Source of the DNA: Myxococcus virescens
GTDB taxonomy: Bacteria; Myxococcota; Myxococcia; Myxococcales; Myxococcaceae
Assembly (NCBI RefSeq): GCF_900101905.1
Contig: NZ_FNAJ01000012.1
Span: forward strand, 143,992 to 207,991
Direction: 5' to 3'
Length of the DNA stretch: 64,000 nucleotides
A model generated the notes under the pieces. It was not told the origin of the DNA. It saw only the letters and a list, made by a program, of their open reading frames with translations, and did not search any database. Positions within the stretch are counted from its first letter, which is position 1. Every line of letters begins with the position of its first letter. Shown here in pieces: positions 24,759-33,921 of the stretch. The position numbers and the translations under genes were made by a program.

Positions 24759-26398
24759 TGCGGATGCGGCAGGGGCGGCTGTGGACCGCGGGCCTGATGG
24801 CTTCGCTGGTGATGGCGGGCACGGGCTGCAAGCAGGGCGAGAATGGTGGCTCGGAGGCCCCGGGCGTGCGGCGCGCCAAGGCCGCCGCGGCGGCGGAGAA
24901 GCCACCTCCGCCCGGTGCCCCCGGCGCGGGACAGGGAACGCTCCTGGCCTCGGGCCGCGTGACGGACCTGCGGGTGACGTCGGACGGCCGCTTCGCCACG
25001 TACCTGGTCAACGGGAAGAAGCCCGCGCTGGACGGCATTCCGCCGCAGATGGTGCTGGGCGAGCTGTACGTGGTGCCCGTGGAGGGCGGCGAGCCGCGCA
25101 AGCTGGGCGAGGGCGTGACGAACGTCCCCGGCGGACAGTTGGTGGCGCCGGGCTCGAAGCACGTCCTCTTCCTCACCGGCTACAACCCGGCGACGCAGTC
25201 GGGGGCGCTGAACGTGGCGTCACTGGAGGACGCGAAGGCGGAGCCCGTCATGCTGGGCACGGCGGTCAGCTACATGCTGCCCAGCCCGGATGGGACGAAG
25301 CTGGCCTACGTGGATGGCGGCAAGCTGAAGCTGGGCGCGCTGCCGTCAGGGCCCTTCACGGACGTGGCGGCGGAGGTCAGCACCGCCCAGTTCACGCCGG
25401 ACAGCAAGACGCTGCTCTTCAAGCGCCGGCTGTCCGCGGCGGGGGGCATGGCGGCCATCTCCGTGGAGAAGCCGGACGCGCCGCCCGTGAAGGTGGGGGA
25501 CCAGGTGGGGGACTACGAAGTCTCCCCGGATGGTCAGCGCGTGGCCTTCCAGGTGCGCAGCGAGTCGGTGCGGGGGCTGTATGACTTGTACCTGGCGGAG
25601 CTGCCGGAGCTGAAGGTGAAGCGGCTGGCGGTGGCCTCGGGCGTGTTTGCCTTTTCGCCCGATGGCAAATGGCTGGCGCGCACGGAGAACGGCAAGCCGA
25701 ACGTGCCAGGGGACTTGTACCTGGGCCCGGCGACGGGGGGCGCGGGGCGCAAGCTGGGCGTGCAGGTGGAGAAGCTGGCCTTCTCTCCGGACTCGCAGGC
25801 GGTGGGCTTCCTGGAGAAGTATGACTCGACCGCGAACGCGGGGCTGATGTCGGTGGCCGCGCTGCCGGACGGCACGACGAAGCAGGTGGGCGGCCGCGTG
25901 CCCAACTTCGTCTGGGGCTCGGACGGGCGCTATGTGGCGTTCCTCTCGCGCATCCTCAAGCCCGCGTACTCGGTGGACCTGATGCTGTACACCCTGGGGG
26001 AGGAGCGGGCGGCGAAGGTGCAGCAGGGCGTCTTTGGCTACGGCTTCACGCCGGGCAACGCGCAGGTGGTGTTCCGCTCCAACTGCATCCGCAATGGACG
26101 CTCGTGTGACTTCATGGCCATGGACCTGCCCCGGCAGGCGGACCCCCGTACGTGGCTGCAGGGCATCTTCAGCTACAAGGTGTCCGAGGATGGCCAGCGG
26201 GTGCTCGTCACGTATGCCCGCATGGACTCGGACACCTACGATGTGGCGGTGTACGACGTGAAGACCCAGGCGCGGAAGACGCTGGACCAGGGCGTCCAGG
26301 TGCCGGTGTCCTTCGGGGGCAAGAATGACTCGCTGGCCGTGTACGCGATTACGCAGGGCCCGAAGGCCGGCATCTACAGCGTCCCCGCGACGCTGTAG
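24758..26398 (+). CDS. TolB-like beta-propeller lipoprotein of unknown role
   Basis: The 546-residue protein has an exported N-terminus with a lipobox-like site (VMAGTGC, Cys24) and a Pro/Ala/Gly linker. At least seven WD40/PD40-type blades follow, with repeated motifs such as SPDGTKLAYVDGG, SPDGQRVAFQV, SPDGKWLARTENG, SPDSQAVGFLEK, GSDGRYVAFLS and SEDGQRVLVTY. TolB and related periplasmic propellers share this pattern. AGAGGAG lies 6 bases before ATG 24758 (ATG 24755 is also possible). It overlaps trmFO by one base. No enzymatic motif is visible; a periplasmic protein-binding role is inference. Confidence 0.72.
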   Translation: MRMRQGRLWTAGLMASLVMAGTGCKQGENGGSEAPGVRRAKAAAAAEKPPPPGAPGAGQGTLLASGRVTDLRVTSDGRFATYLVNGKKPALDGIPPQMVLGELYVVPVEGGEPRKLGEGVTNVPGGQLVAPGSKHVLFLTGYNPATQSGALNVASLEDAKAEPVMLGTAVSYMLPSPDGTKLAYVDGGKLKLGALPSGPFTDVAAEVSTAQFTPDSKTLLFKRRLSAAGGMAAISVEKPDAPPVKVGDQVGDYEVSPDGQRVAFQVRSESVRGLYDLYLAELPELKVKRLAVASGVFAFSPDGKWLARTENGKPNVPGDLYLGPATGGAGRKLGVQVEKLAFSPDSQAVGFLEKYDSTANAGLMSVAALPDGTTKQVGGRVPNFVWGSDGRYVAFLSRILKPAYSVDLMLYTLGEERAAKVQQGVFGYGFTPGNAQVVFRSNCIRNGRSCDFMAMDLPRQADPRTWLQGIFSYKVSEDGQRVLVTYARMDSDTYDVAVYDVKTQARKTLDQGVQVPVSFGGKNDSLAVYAITQGPKAGIYSVPATL

Positions 26399-26457
26399 CT
26401 TTTGATTGTTGAGGATCGTGCGATTCGCTGGGCGGTGTGCTTACTTCCTCCGCCTGT

Positions 26458-28722
26458 ATGGCTTCGCTCATCTATCGCCGCTACGGCGGCTCGCTCCAGG
26501 TCGACATTCCCTCCTTCGATGTGCTGGTGGAGGCGATTCGCATCCCCGAAACGCAGTGGATTGCCACGGCGTGCCCGTTGGAGGGCTTGAGCTGTGATCC
26601 ACGCCTGCTGACGTTGATGGACGCGGACGGCAACGGCCGCATCCGCGTGGCGGAGGTGCGCACGGCGGTGGACTGGGCCGCCAAACAGCTCAAGGACCGG
26701 CGCGGCGCGGATGCTTCCAGTGACGTGTTGGAGTTGAACGCGCTCAGCGAGGAGGCGCGGCCCCTGCGCGGCGCGGCGGAGATGATTCTCCGGACGCTGA
26801 AGGCGACGGACGCCGGGCGCATTTCCCTGGCGCAGGTTCGCGAGAGCGAGAAGGCCCTGCGCGAGACCGGGCAGAACGGCGATGGCATCGTCGCGCCCGA
26901 GCACCTGCCCGAGCACCTGCGGCCCCTGGCCCAGGAGCTGATGGCCAGCTTTCCCGCGCTGACGAACCGGGCAGGCAAGGCGGGCGTGGACGCGGCGCTG
27001 GTGGCTCGCTTCCGCGAGGAGCGCGCGAAGCTGCGGGAGCACCGGGAGAAGCAGGGCGCGGCGTTCGTCTGGGGCGACATCAGCCTGGAGACGGCCAAGC
27101 GCGTGCGCGATGTGGCGCCGCTGCTGGATGCGTACTTCGTGCAGTGCCGGCTGGTGGCCGCGCAGCCCGAAGCGGCGGCGAGCCTGCGCCTGCGCGCGGA
27201 GCGGGTGGAGGGGGCGCTGGGTGACGTGGCGGCGCTGGGGAAGGCGGCGGGGGACCTGCCCATCGCGCCGCCGGATGCGTCGGGTGTGCTGGAGTGGTCC
27301 CGTCTGCTGCGCGGGCCCGCGTACGAGGTGCTGGAGGCGTTCCGCACGGACGTCGCCGCGCCGATGACGGGGGATTCGCAGCGGCTGTCGGACTCGGCGT
27401 GGCGGGGGCTGGTGGCGAAGGCGGATGGCGTGCTGGCGTGGCAGGCGCAGCTCGAGGCGAACCCGGTGCGCAAGCTGATGGACACGCTGCCGTCGGTTTC
27501 GGACGCGGACCTGGATGCCCTGGAAGCCGCGAGCGCGGCGGACCTCGCGCTCAAGCCCACGCTGGATGCCGTCAACGAGCTGGAGCGGTTGGTGCTCTAC
27601 CAGCGCTGGCTGCTGCTGTTCGCGAACAACTTCATCAGCATGCCCAACCTCTACATGCCCAAGCGGTTGGCGCTGGTGGAGAAGGGGACGCTCATCCTGG
27701 GCGGGCGCAAGTACACGCTGTCGGTGCTGGTGACGAACCGGGCCGCGCACTCCGCGCTCACCTCGCTGGGGACCACCTGCATCCTCTACGTCCAGGTGGC
27801 GCCGAAGGACGGGACGCCCGGGTATGAAGTGGCGGTGCCGGTGACGAGCGGCCGGAGCACGGAGCTCGCGGTGGGCAAGCGGGGCGTCTTCTACGACGTG
27901 GACGGCGTGGAGAGCGACGCCATCGTGACGCAGGTGGTTCGTCAGCCCGTGTCGCTGTGGGAGTCGATGACCATGCCCTTCGCGCGCATCGGCGAGTTCA
28001 TCACCAGCAAGGTGGAGGGCCTGGCGTCGGCGGGCGAGAAGACGTTCGATTCGACGCTGGAGCAGGGCTACACGCACGCGACGAATGCGCCGCCGGTGGC
28101 GCCTCCCCCGGCGGCGGGCGCGGCTCCCGCTGCCGCCGCCGCAGCACCTCCAGGGGGCGGGCTCGCGGGCATCGTGGCGGCGGGCGGCCTGGCGGCTGCG
28201 GCGCTGGGCTCGTCTTTCGCGTTCATCATGACGCAGGTGAAGTCGCTGACGCTGGTGGACCTCATCTCCGCGGCGACGCTGATTGCCATTGTCGTCATGG
28301 CCCCGGCGGGGCTTCTGGGCTGGCTGAAGCTGCGTCGGCGCAACCTGGCGCTGCTGTTGGAAGGCTCGGGCTGGGCGCTCAATGACCGGTTGATGCTGAC
28401 GCCGGAGCTGTCCTCGCTGGTGACGCGCCGTCCGAAGCTGCCCTCGAACGCCCGGGTGGACCGCTTGGACATGGTGCGCTCGGCGCTCGTCCGGCAGCAG
28501 GAGGACGACGAGGCGGAGGGCGCGTCCGGGTGGACGAAGCTGGCCATCACGCTGGCGGTGATTTTCGTGTTGCTCTGGCAGGTCAGGATTCCGCTGCTGA
28601 CCTGGTTCTGCCACGCGGGCTGGCTGTCTCAGGACACCTGCCTGGCGGTGTTGCCGTCCCAGGCGGAGCCGGCTCCGGCGGCAGCGGCGGCGCCTGCCGC
28701 GGCTCCGGCCAAGGCACCGTAG
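26458..28722 (+). CDS. Large EF-hand-containing protein with C-terminal membrane segments, function unknown
   Basis: Product of about 754 residues. Residues 55-66 (DADGNGRIRVAE) are a textbook EF-hand calcium loop with Asp1, Asp3, Asn5, Gly6, Ile8 and Glu12. A degenerate second loop lies at about 143-153 (NGDGIVAPE). A largely helical region to about 370, a beta-rich section around 390-480 and an Ala/Pro-rich linker (about 545-565) follow, then two hydrophobic segments near 565-590 and 605-625 and a last one near 695-715 with a short Ala-rich tail. No catalytic motif is recognised. GTG 26437 is an alternative start seven residues upstream; no clear ribosome-binding site decides. The gene stands between the propeller lipoprotein and xerC. 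Confidence 0.7.
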   Translation: MASLIYRRYGGSLQVDIPSFDVLVEAIRIPETQWIATACPLEGLSCDPRLLTLMDADGNGRIRVAEVRTAVDWAAKQLKDRRGADASSDVLELNALSEEARPLRGAAEMILRTLKATDAGRISLAQVRESEKALRETGQNGDGIVAPEHLPEHLRPLAQELMASFPALTNRAGKAGVDAALVARFREERAKLREHREKQGAAFVWGDISLETAKRVRDVAPLLDAYFVQCRLVAAQPEAAASLRLRAERVEGALGDVAALGKAAGDLPIAPPDASGVLEWSRLLRGPAYEVLEAFRTDVAAPMTGDSQRLSDSAWRGLVAKADGVLAWQAQLEANPVRKLMDTLPSVSDADLDALEAASAADLALKPTLDAVNELERLVLYQRWLLLFANNFISMPNLYMPKRLALVEKGTLILGGRKYTLSVLVTNRAAHSALTSLGTTCILYVQVAPKDGTPGYEVAVPVTSGRSTELAVGKRGVFYDVDGVESDAIVTQVVRQPVSLWESMTMPFARIGEFITSKVEGLASAGEKTFDSTLEQGYTHATNAPPVAPPPAAGAAPAAAAAAPPGGGLAGIVAAGGLAAAALGSSFAFIMTQVKSLTLVDLISAATLIAIVVMAPAGLLGWLKLRRRNLALLLEGSGWALNDRLMLTPELSSLVTRRPKLPSNARVDRLDMVRSALVRQQEDDEAEGASGWTKLAITLAVIFVLLWQVRIPLLTWFCHAGWLSQDTCLAVLPSQAEPAPAAAAAPAAAPAKAP

Positions 28723-28772
28723 GCGCACCGCGAATCTTGCCAGGACTTCTCCGGCCCGTAGGCTCGTCCTCG

Positions 28773-29675
28773 ATGACGAGCCTGTCGCCGCTGCTGGAGA
28801 AGTTCCGCGCCCACCTGGAGGACGAGAAGGGCTCGTCCCCGCACACGGTGCGCAACTACCTCATCGACCTGGTGGACTTCGAGCGCTACCTGGTGGAGCG
28901 AATGAAGCTGTCGCTCCTGTCGGGGACACACGCGGCGATTCGTGGCTACCTGGGCACGTTGAGCACGGACCACGCCCCGGCGAGCCGGGCGCGGCGGCTG
29001 GCGAGCATCAAGTCCTTCTACAAGTACCTGGTGCGGCAGAAGCTGCTTCCCGCGAGCCCCGCGAAGCTGGTGAAGAGTCCGAAGCTGCCGAAGACGCTGC
29101 CCAAGGTGCTGCCGGTGGAGGAGGTCTTCGCCATCCTGGACATGCCTGACGTGAAGACGGTGCTCGGGCTTCGGGACAGGGCGATTCTGGAGCTGCTCTA
29201 CGGCGGCGGCCTGCGTATCAGTGAGTTGTGCGGGTTGGACCTGCTGGACATCGACCGCAGCGGGCGAATCGTCCGGGTGATGGGCAAGGGGAGCAAGGAG
29301 CGGCTCGTGCCCGTGAACGCGCAGTCCATCCGGGCATTGGAGGCGTACCTCGCGAGGCGGGGAGAGCTGCTGGCCACGATTCGGAAGGATCAGGCGCCGG
29401 AGGCAATGTTCCTCAACTTCCGGGGTGGGCGCCTGACGCCGAGGAGCATCGCGCGGCACCTGGACACGTACGTGCTGAAGTGCGCGCTGACACGGAAGGT
29501 GAGTCCGCATGCCATGCGTCACTCCTTCGCCACGCACCTGCTGGGCGGCGGCGCGGACATCCGCAGCATCCAGGAGTTGCTAGGCCATTCGAGCCTGTCC
29601 ACCACGCAGCGGTATACCCAGGTGACGTGGGAGCAGCTCCAGCAGGTCTACGACTCCGCGCATCCGCGGGCGTGA
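28773..29675 (+). CDS. xerC: XerC-type tyrosine recombinase (chromosome dimer resolution)
   Basis: Product of 300 residues. XerC with XerD resolves chromosome dimers at dif. The catalytic residues are all visible: R148 (GGGLRISEL), K172/K175 (GKGSKERLVP), H246 and R249 (HAMRHSFATHLL), H272 (LLGHSSLSTTQRYT) and nucleophile Y281. The SAM-like N-terminal DNA-binding domain occupies about 1-95. Length is the norm for XerC/XerD, and housekeeping neighbours argue against an integron or phage integrase. XerD cannot be excluded from sequence alone. Confidence 0.88.
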   Translation: MTSLSPLLEKFRAHLEDEKGSSPHTVRNYLIDLVDFERYLVERMKLSLLSGTHAAIRGYLGTLSTDHAPASRARRLASIKSFYKYLVRQKLLPASPAKLVKSPKLPKTLPKVLPVEEVFAILDMPDVKTVLGLRDRAILELLYGGGLRISELCGLDLLDIDRSGRIVRVMGKGSKERLVPVNAQSIRALEAYLARRGELLATIRKDQAPEAMFLNFRGGRLTPRSIARHLDTYVLKCALTRKVSPHAMRHSFATHLLGGGADIRSIQELLGHSSLSTTQRYTQVTWEQLQQVYDSAHPRA

Positions 29676-29703
29676 CTGCAATGAGTCCAGGAGGTGCGAC
29701 GTG

Positions 29704-29985
29704 ATGCAGACCGTGGCCGCCATGGCGAACGGGCTGGCCTGGTTCCTCCTTGCACTGGGCTTGTTGGCAGACGGGTTCACCGCGTTCCTGTTGGTGACGA
29801 CAGCACGCAGAAAGCGGATGGCTTCGGGCGTTCCCGTGGTCGCATTGATCTTCTATGCCCAGTTCTGCGCCATTCGCTCGGCGTTGTCCCTGTCCTGTTT
29901 TGCCCCGGTCCTCGCGGCGCTCTGCCTCGTCCATCTGGGCGTGCAGTGGGGCTTGCCGGTGCTATTGGCGCGCCAGCGGTCGTGA
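29704..29985 (+). CDS. Small integral membrane protein, unknown
   Basis: The 93-residue protein has three hydrophobic segments (about 8-30, 43-60 and 64-85) with an Arg/Lys-rich cytoplasmic loop (TTARRKRM). A strong AGGAGG (29689-29694) stands 9 bases before ATG 29704 and 6 bases before GTG 29701, so it is probably a real gene. It follows xerC by 28 bases. I do not recognise the family. Confidence 0.6.
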   Translation: MQTVAAMANGLAWFLLALGLLADGFTAFLLVTTARRKRMASGVPVVALIFYAQFCAIRSALSLSCFAPVLAALCLVHLGVQWGLPVLLARQRS

Positions 29986-30055
29986 CGTCGAGCCTGGGGC
30001 GTGGGCTGGGCGTTGGGGTAGCGAATCCCCATGTGGGGTGGCATAGCTGTTCGAT

Positions 30056-31876
30056 GTGACCCCTCCCGCGCTCATCACCCTTGGCGTCCTCGCCGTCTCC
30101 CTGGTGCTCTTCGTGAGCGACCGGGTTCGGCTGGACATCGTGGCGTTGCTCGCGCTGCTGTCGCTCCTCCTCTTCGACATCGTTCCTGTGGAGGATGCGC
30201 TCGCGGGTTTCAGCAACCCGGTGGTCATCATGCTGGTGGGGCTCTTCGTGATTGGCGGCGCCATCACGGAGACAGGACTTGCGGGGTGGCTGGGCCAGCG
30301 GCTGGGGCACCTCGCGGGGGAAGGGGAGGGGCGCACCATCGCCGTGGTGATGCTGGCCACCGCCGCGCTGTCTGCCTTCATGAGCTCCACGGGGACCGTG
30401 GCCATCCTGATGCCAGTGGTGGGAACGCTCGCCCTTCGCCGCGGAATCGCGCCTGCCCGCATCTACCTGCCCTTCGCGTTCGCCGCCCACCTGGGCAGCA
30501 TGCTGACGCTCATCAGCACCCCGCCCAACCTCATCGTGAGTGGGGCGCTCCGGGACGCGGGCCATGAGCCGTTCCGCTTCTTCACCTTCTTCCCCATCGG
30601 CGTGGTGATGCTCGCCGCGGGCATGCTGTTCCTCATCTTCGCCGGTAAATACCTGCTGCCCTCGGCGGCGCAGGGGCAGGTCGCGGCGCAGGCCGTCCTG
30701 TCGCCCGAGGACTTCGCCACGGAGTACGGCCTGGGAACGTTGCTTCATGCCCTCCGCGTTCCCCGTGGCTCGAAGCTCGTGGGCCGGACGCTCGGCGAGG
30801 CCAACCTGCGCTCCGCGCACGCAGTGAACGTGGTGGGCATCTCATTGATGGGCGCCGCGCATCCGGTGGTTCCGCACCGTCCCTTCGGAGCGGACGAGAT
30901 CCTCGTCGTCCAGGGCCATGAGGATGCCGTCGTCGCGACGGTGGAGCACTGGGGGTTGGAGCGGCTCCCGTCCTTGCAATCCCTGTCGCTGCCACCCGAG
31001 GAGTCGCTCGCGGAGGTGGTGATTCCCCGCCGCTCGGCGCTGGCGGGCCGGACGCTCCGGCAGGCGCGCTTTCGTGACCAGTTCCGGGCCACGGTGCTCG
31101 CGATTCGCCGGGGCACGGACGCGGTGGTGGACGCCTCGTCTCCCGCACTCAAGGACTTCACGCTGCGGCGCGGCGACACCCTGCTCGTGAAGGGCCGCAA
31201 GAAGCACCTGCGCAACCTGTCCGAGGCCCGAAAGGACCTCATCCTGCTCGCCGAGCCCGATCCGCGCACCGACCGCCTCGCGGATCCTCGGCGGGCGGCG
31301 CTCACCGTCATCATCACCCTGGCAATGCTGACGGTCATGGCCCTGGGCCTGCTTCCCAACGTGGTCGCGGTGCTGCTCGCGGCGGTGGCCATGGTGCTCA
31401 CGGGCTGCGTGCGCTCCGCGGACGTCTACCGCACGGTCAACTGGGAGAGCGTCGTGCTCATCGCTGGAATGTTCCCGCTGGCCACCGCGCTGGAGCGGAC
31501 CGGCGTGACGCAGTTGGCGGTGGCGGGCCTGGAGCGGCTCTTCACCGGCGCCAGCCCCCACGCCGTATTGGCGGTGCTCGCCATCGTGACGTCCACCCTG
31601 GGCCTGTTCATCTCCAACACGGCCACCGCCGTCCTCGTGGCCCCGGTGGCCCTCCGCATCGCGGAGTCCATGGAACTCCGGCCCGAGCCGCTGTTGATGG
31701 CGGTGGCCATTACCGCGTCGGCGGCGTTCGCCACGCCCATCGCGTCGCCCGTGAACACGCTGGTCATGAGCCCTGGGGGCTACCGGTTCGCCGACTATGC
31801 CCGGGTGGGCATCCCGCTCCAGGTGCTCATCGTCGCGCTGGCGGTGCTGGTGGTGCCGTGGGTGCTTCCTTTTTGA
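30056..31876 (+). CDS. SLC13/DASS-type anion transporter with internal TrkA-C domains
   Basis: The 606-residue membrane protein has an N-terminal group of hydrophobic helices (about 1-200), a soluble region with two TrkA-C-like (RCK-C) segments (about 220-395; LVGRTLGEANLRSAHAVNVVGIS and LAGRTLRQARFRDQFRATVLAIRRG), and a second group of helices (about 415-606). GSMLTLISTPPNLIVSG and FATPIASPVNTLVMSPGGY are the paired hairpin motifs of the Na+/sulfate-dicarboxylate family. Substrate may be sulfate, phosphate or a dicarboxylate; sequence does not decide. The start is GTG 30056 without a clear ribosome-binding site. Confidence 0.82.
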   Translation: MTPPALITLGVLAVSLVLFVSDRVRLDIVALLALLSLLLFDIVPVEDALAGFSNPVVIMLVGLFVIGGAITETGLAGWLGQRLGHLAGEGEGRTIAVVMLATAALSAFMSSTGTVAILMPVVGTLALRRGIAPARIYLPFAFAAHLGSMLTLISTPPNLIVSGALRDAGHEPFRFFTFFPIGVVMLAAGMLFLIFAGKYLLPSAAQGQVAAQAVLSPEDFATEYGLGTLLHALRVPRGSKLVGRTLGEANLRSAHAVNVVGISLMGAAHPVVPHRPFGADEILVVQGHEDAVVATVEHWGLERLPSLQSLSLPPEESLAEVVIPRRSALAGRTLRQARFRDQFRATVLAIRRGTDAVVDASSPALKDFTLRRGDTLLVKGRKKHLRNLSEARKDLILLAEPDPRTDRLADPRRAALTVIITLAMLTVMALGLLPNVVAVLLAAVAMVLTGCVRSADVYRTVNWESVVLIAGMFPLATALERTGVTQLAVAGLERLFTGASPHAVLAVLAIVTSTLGLFISNTATAVLVAPVALRIAESMELRPEPLLMAVAITASAAFATPIASPVNTLVMSPGGYRFADYARVGIPLQVLIVALAVLVVPWVLPF

Positions 31877-31946
31877 AGTCTGAGAGCAGACAGCCAGTCA
31901 CTGTTCCTTGGAAACGCCGGGCCCGGCTTGTTAAACCCCGGGTCCT

Positions 31947-32474
31947 ATGTTCCACGGCACCACCATCCTCTGCGTGCGGCGTGACGGGAAGGTCGCCATC
32001 GCCAGCGACGGCCAGGTCTCCCTCGAAAAGACCGTGATGAAGAACACGGCGAAGAAGGTCCGCCGGCTGGGCGAAGGCCAGGTGCTCGCCGGCTTCGCTG
32101 GCAGCACCGCGGACGCCTTCACGCTCTTCGAGCGCTTCGAGGCCAAGCTCAAGGAGCACCAGAAGAACATGGCCCGCGCCTGCGTGGAGCTGGGCAAGGA
32201 CTGGCGCACCGACCGCTTCCTCCGCCGGCTGGAAGCGCTCCTCATCGTCGCCGACAAGGAGAAGACGTTCATCCTCTCCGGCGCGGGTGACGTGATTGAG
32301 CCCGACTACGGCATCGCCGCCGTGGGCAGTGGTGGCCCCTACGCGTTCGCCGCCGCGCGCGCCCTCATGGCGCACACGCAGATGTCTGCTCGCGACGTGG
32401 TGCACCAGTCGCTCACCATCGCGGGTGAAATCGACATCTACACCAACGCCAACATCTCCATCGAAGAGCTCTAG
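31947..32474 (+). CDS. hslV: HslV, ATP-dependent protease proteolytic subunit
   Basis: The 175-residue N-terminal-nucleophile peptidase stacks as a double hexamer under HslU. The mature catalytic Thr is T5 after removal of a MFHG propeptide (GTTILCVRRDG), longer than the single Met of E. coli HslV. Lys/Asp active-site context is present (VAIASDGQVSLEKTVMKNTAKKV). The stop overlaps the SD of hslU, which starts 13 bases later, a classic hslVU operon. Confidence 0.97.
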   Translation: MFHGTTILCVRRDGKVAIASDGQVSLEKTVMKNTAKKVRRLGEGQVLAGFAGSTADAFTLFERFEAKLKEHQKNMARACVELGKDWRTDRFLRRLEALLIVADKEKTFILSGAGDVIEPDYGIAAVGSGGPYAFAAARALMAHTQMSARDVVHQSLTIAGEIDIYTNANISIEEL

Positions 32475-32486
32475 GAGACACACCCC

Positions 32487-33884
32487 GTGGCCGAATCGCG
32501 CAAGTTGTCCGCCTTCACGCCTCGCGAGGTCGTCAGCGAGCTGGACCGCTACATCGTCGGGCAGAACGCCGCCAAGCGCGCCGTCGCCATTGCCCTGCGC
32601 AACCGGTGGCGCCGCCAGCAGGTCAACGACGACCTGCGGGATGAAATCCACCCGAAGAACATCATCATGATTGGCCCCACCGGCGTGGGAAAGACGGAGA
32701 TTGCCCGCCGCCTGGCGAAGCTCGCCCAGGCGCCCTTCGTCAAGGTGGAGGCCTCCAAGTTCACCGAGGTCGGCTACGTCGGCCGTGACGTCGAGTCGAT
32801 GATTCGCGACCTCGTCGAGGCCGCCATCGCGCTGGTCCGCGAGGAGGAGACCGAGAAGGTGGGCCCCCGCGCCGAGGAGCTGGCCGAGGACCGCTTGATC
32901 GAGCTGATGCAGGGCGGCGGCGTGAAGTCGTCGTCCGCGACGCCGCCGTTCGGCTTCGCCCCACCGCCACCCCCACCGGTCCAGCGTGTCAGCGACACCG
33001 CGCGCGAGAAGTTCCGCGCCCAGCTTCGCGCCGGCACCCTGGATGACGTGGAGGTGGAGGTGGAGACCGCGGAGTCGTCGCCCACCTTCATGCGGGGCTT
33101 CTCCGGCCAGGGCATGGAGGAGATTGGCGTCAACCTCCAGGACCTCTTCAAGAACATGCCGGGCATGAACAAGACGCGCCGCCGTCGCGTGCGCGTGCCC
33201 GAGGCGCTTCAGCTCCTGCGCAAGGAAGAGGCCGCCAAGCTGGTGGACCCCGACCGCGTCCAGCGCGAGGCCGTGCTCCGCGCCGAGATGAACGGCATCA
33301 TCTTCATCGACGAAATCGACAAGATTGCCAGCCGCGAGGGCGGCAAGGGCGGGGGCGGGCCGGACGTGTCCCGGGAGGGCGTCCAGCGGGACATCCTCCC
33401 CATCGTCGAGGGCTCCACCATCAACACCAAGTATGGCGTCGTGAAGACGGACCACATGCTCTTCATCGCCGCTGGCGCCTTCCACGTCTCCAAGCCCAGC
33501 GACCTCATCCCGGAATTGCAGGGCCGCTTCCCCATCCGCGTGGAACTGGAGCCCCTGACGGGCGAGGACCTGGTCCGAATCCTCCGGGAGCCGAAGAATT
33601 CGCTCTTGCGACAGTACACGGCCCTGCTCAGCACTGAAGGGGTGCGTCTGTCCTTCACCGACGACGCGGTGACGGAGCTGGCGCGCATCGCCCAGCAGGC
33701 CAACGAGAGCACGGCGAACATCGGCGCCCGGCGGCTGCACACCATCCTGGAGCGACTGCTGGACGAGGTGTCCTTCTCCGCCAGTGAGATGGGCCCCCGG
33801 GATTTCCAGGTGGACGCCGCCTACGTGCGCGAGCGCCTGGCTGCCATCGTCCAGGATGAGGACCTGTCGCGCTACATCCTGTAG
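32487..33884 (+). CDS. hslU: HslU, AAA+ unfoldase of the HslVU protease
   Basis: The 465-residue AAA+ ATPase unfolds substrates and feeds them to HslV. Walker A GPTGVGKTE is at 63-71 and Walker B IIFIDEIDK at about 271-279. The I-domain (about 110-240) includes a Pro-rich loop FGFAPPPPPPVQR. The C-terminus ends LSRYIL, matching the conserved tail that docks into HslV pockets. The start is GTG 32487 with AGGAG 8 bases upstream. Confidence 0.97.
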   Translation: MAESRKLSAFTPREVVSELDRYIVGQNAAKRAVAIALRNRWRRQQVNDDLRDEIHPKNIIMIGPTGVGKTEIARRLAKLAQAPFVKVEASKFTEVGYVGRDVESMIRDLVEAAIALVREEETEKVGPRAEELAEDRLIELMQGGGVKSSSATPPFGFAPPPPPPVQRVSDTAREKFRAQLRAGTLDDVEVEVETAESSPTFMRGFSGQGMEEIGVNLQDLFKNMPGMNKTRRRRVRVPEALQLLRKEEAAKLVDPDRVQREAVLRAEMNGIIFIDEIDKIASREGGKGGGGPDVSREGVQRDILPIVEGSTINTKYGVVKTDHMLFIAAGAFHVSKPSDLIPELQGRFPIRVELEPLTGEDLVRILREPKNSLLRQYTALLSTEGVRLSFTDDAVTELARIAQQANESTANIGARRLHTILERLLDEVSFSASEMGPRDFQVDAAYVRERLAAIVQDEDLSRYIL

Positions 33885-33921
33885 CGCGCTATATGCGGAG
33901 GGGCACCGTACCGCACGAAGG

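Noticed and set aside
28773..29675. Tyrosine recombinase as sign of a mobile element
   Set aside because: It matches XerC in length and context, with no attachment site, phage genes or unusual composition nearby.
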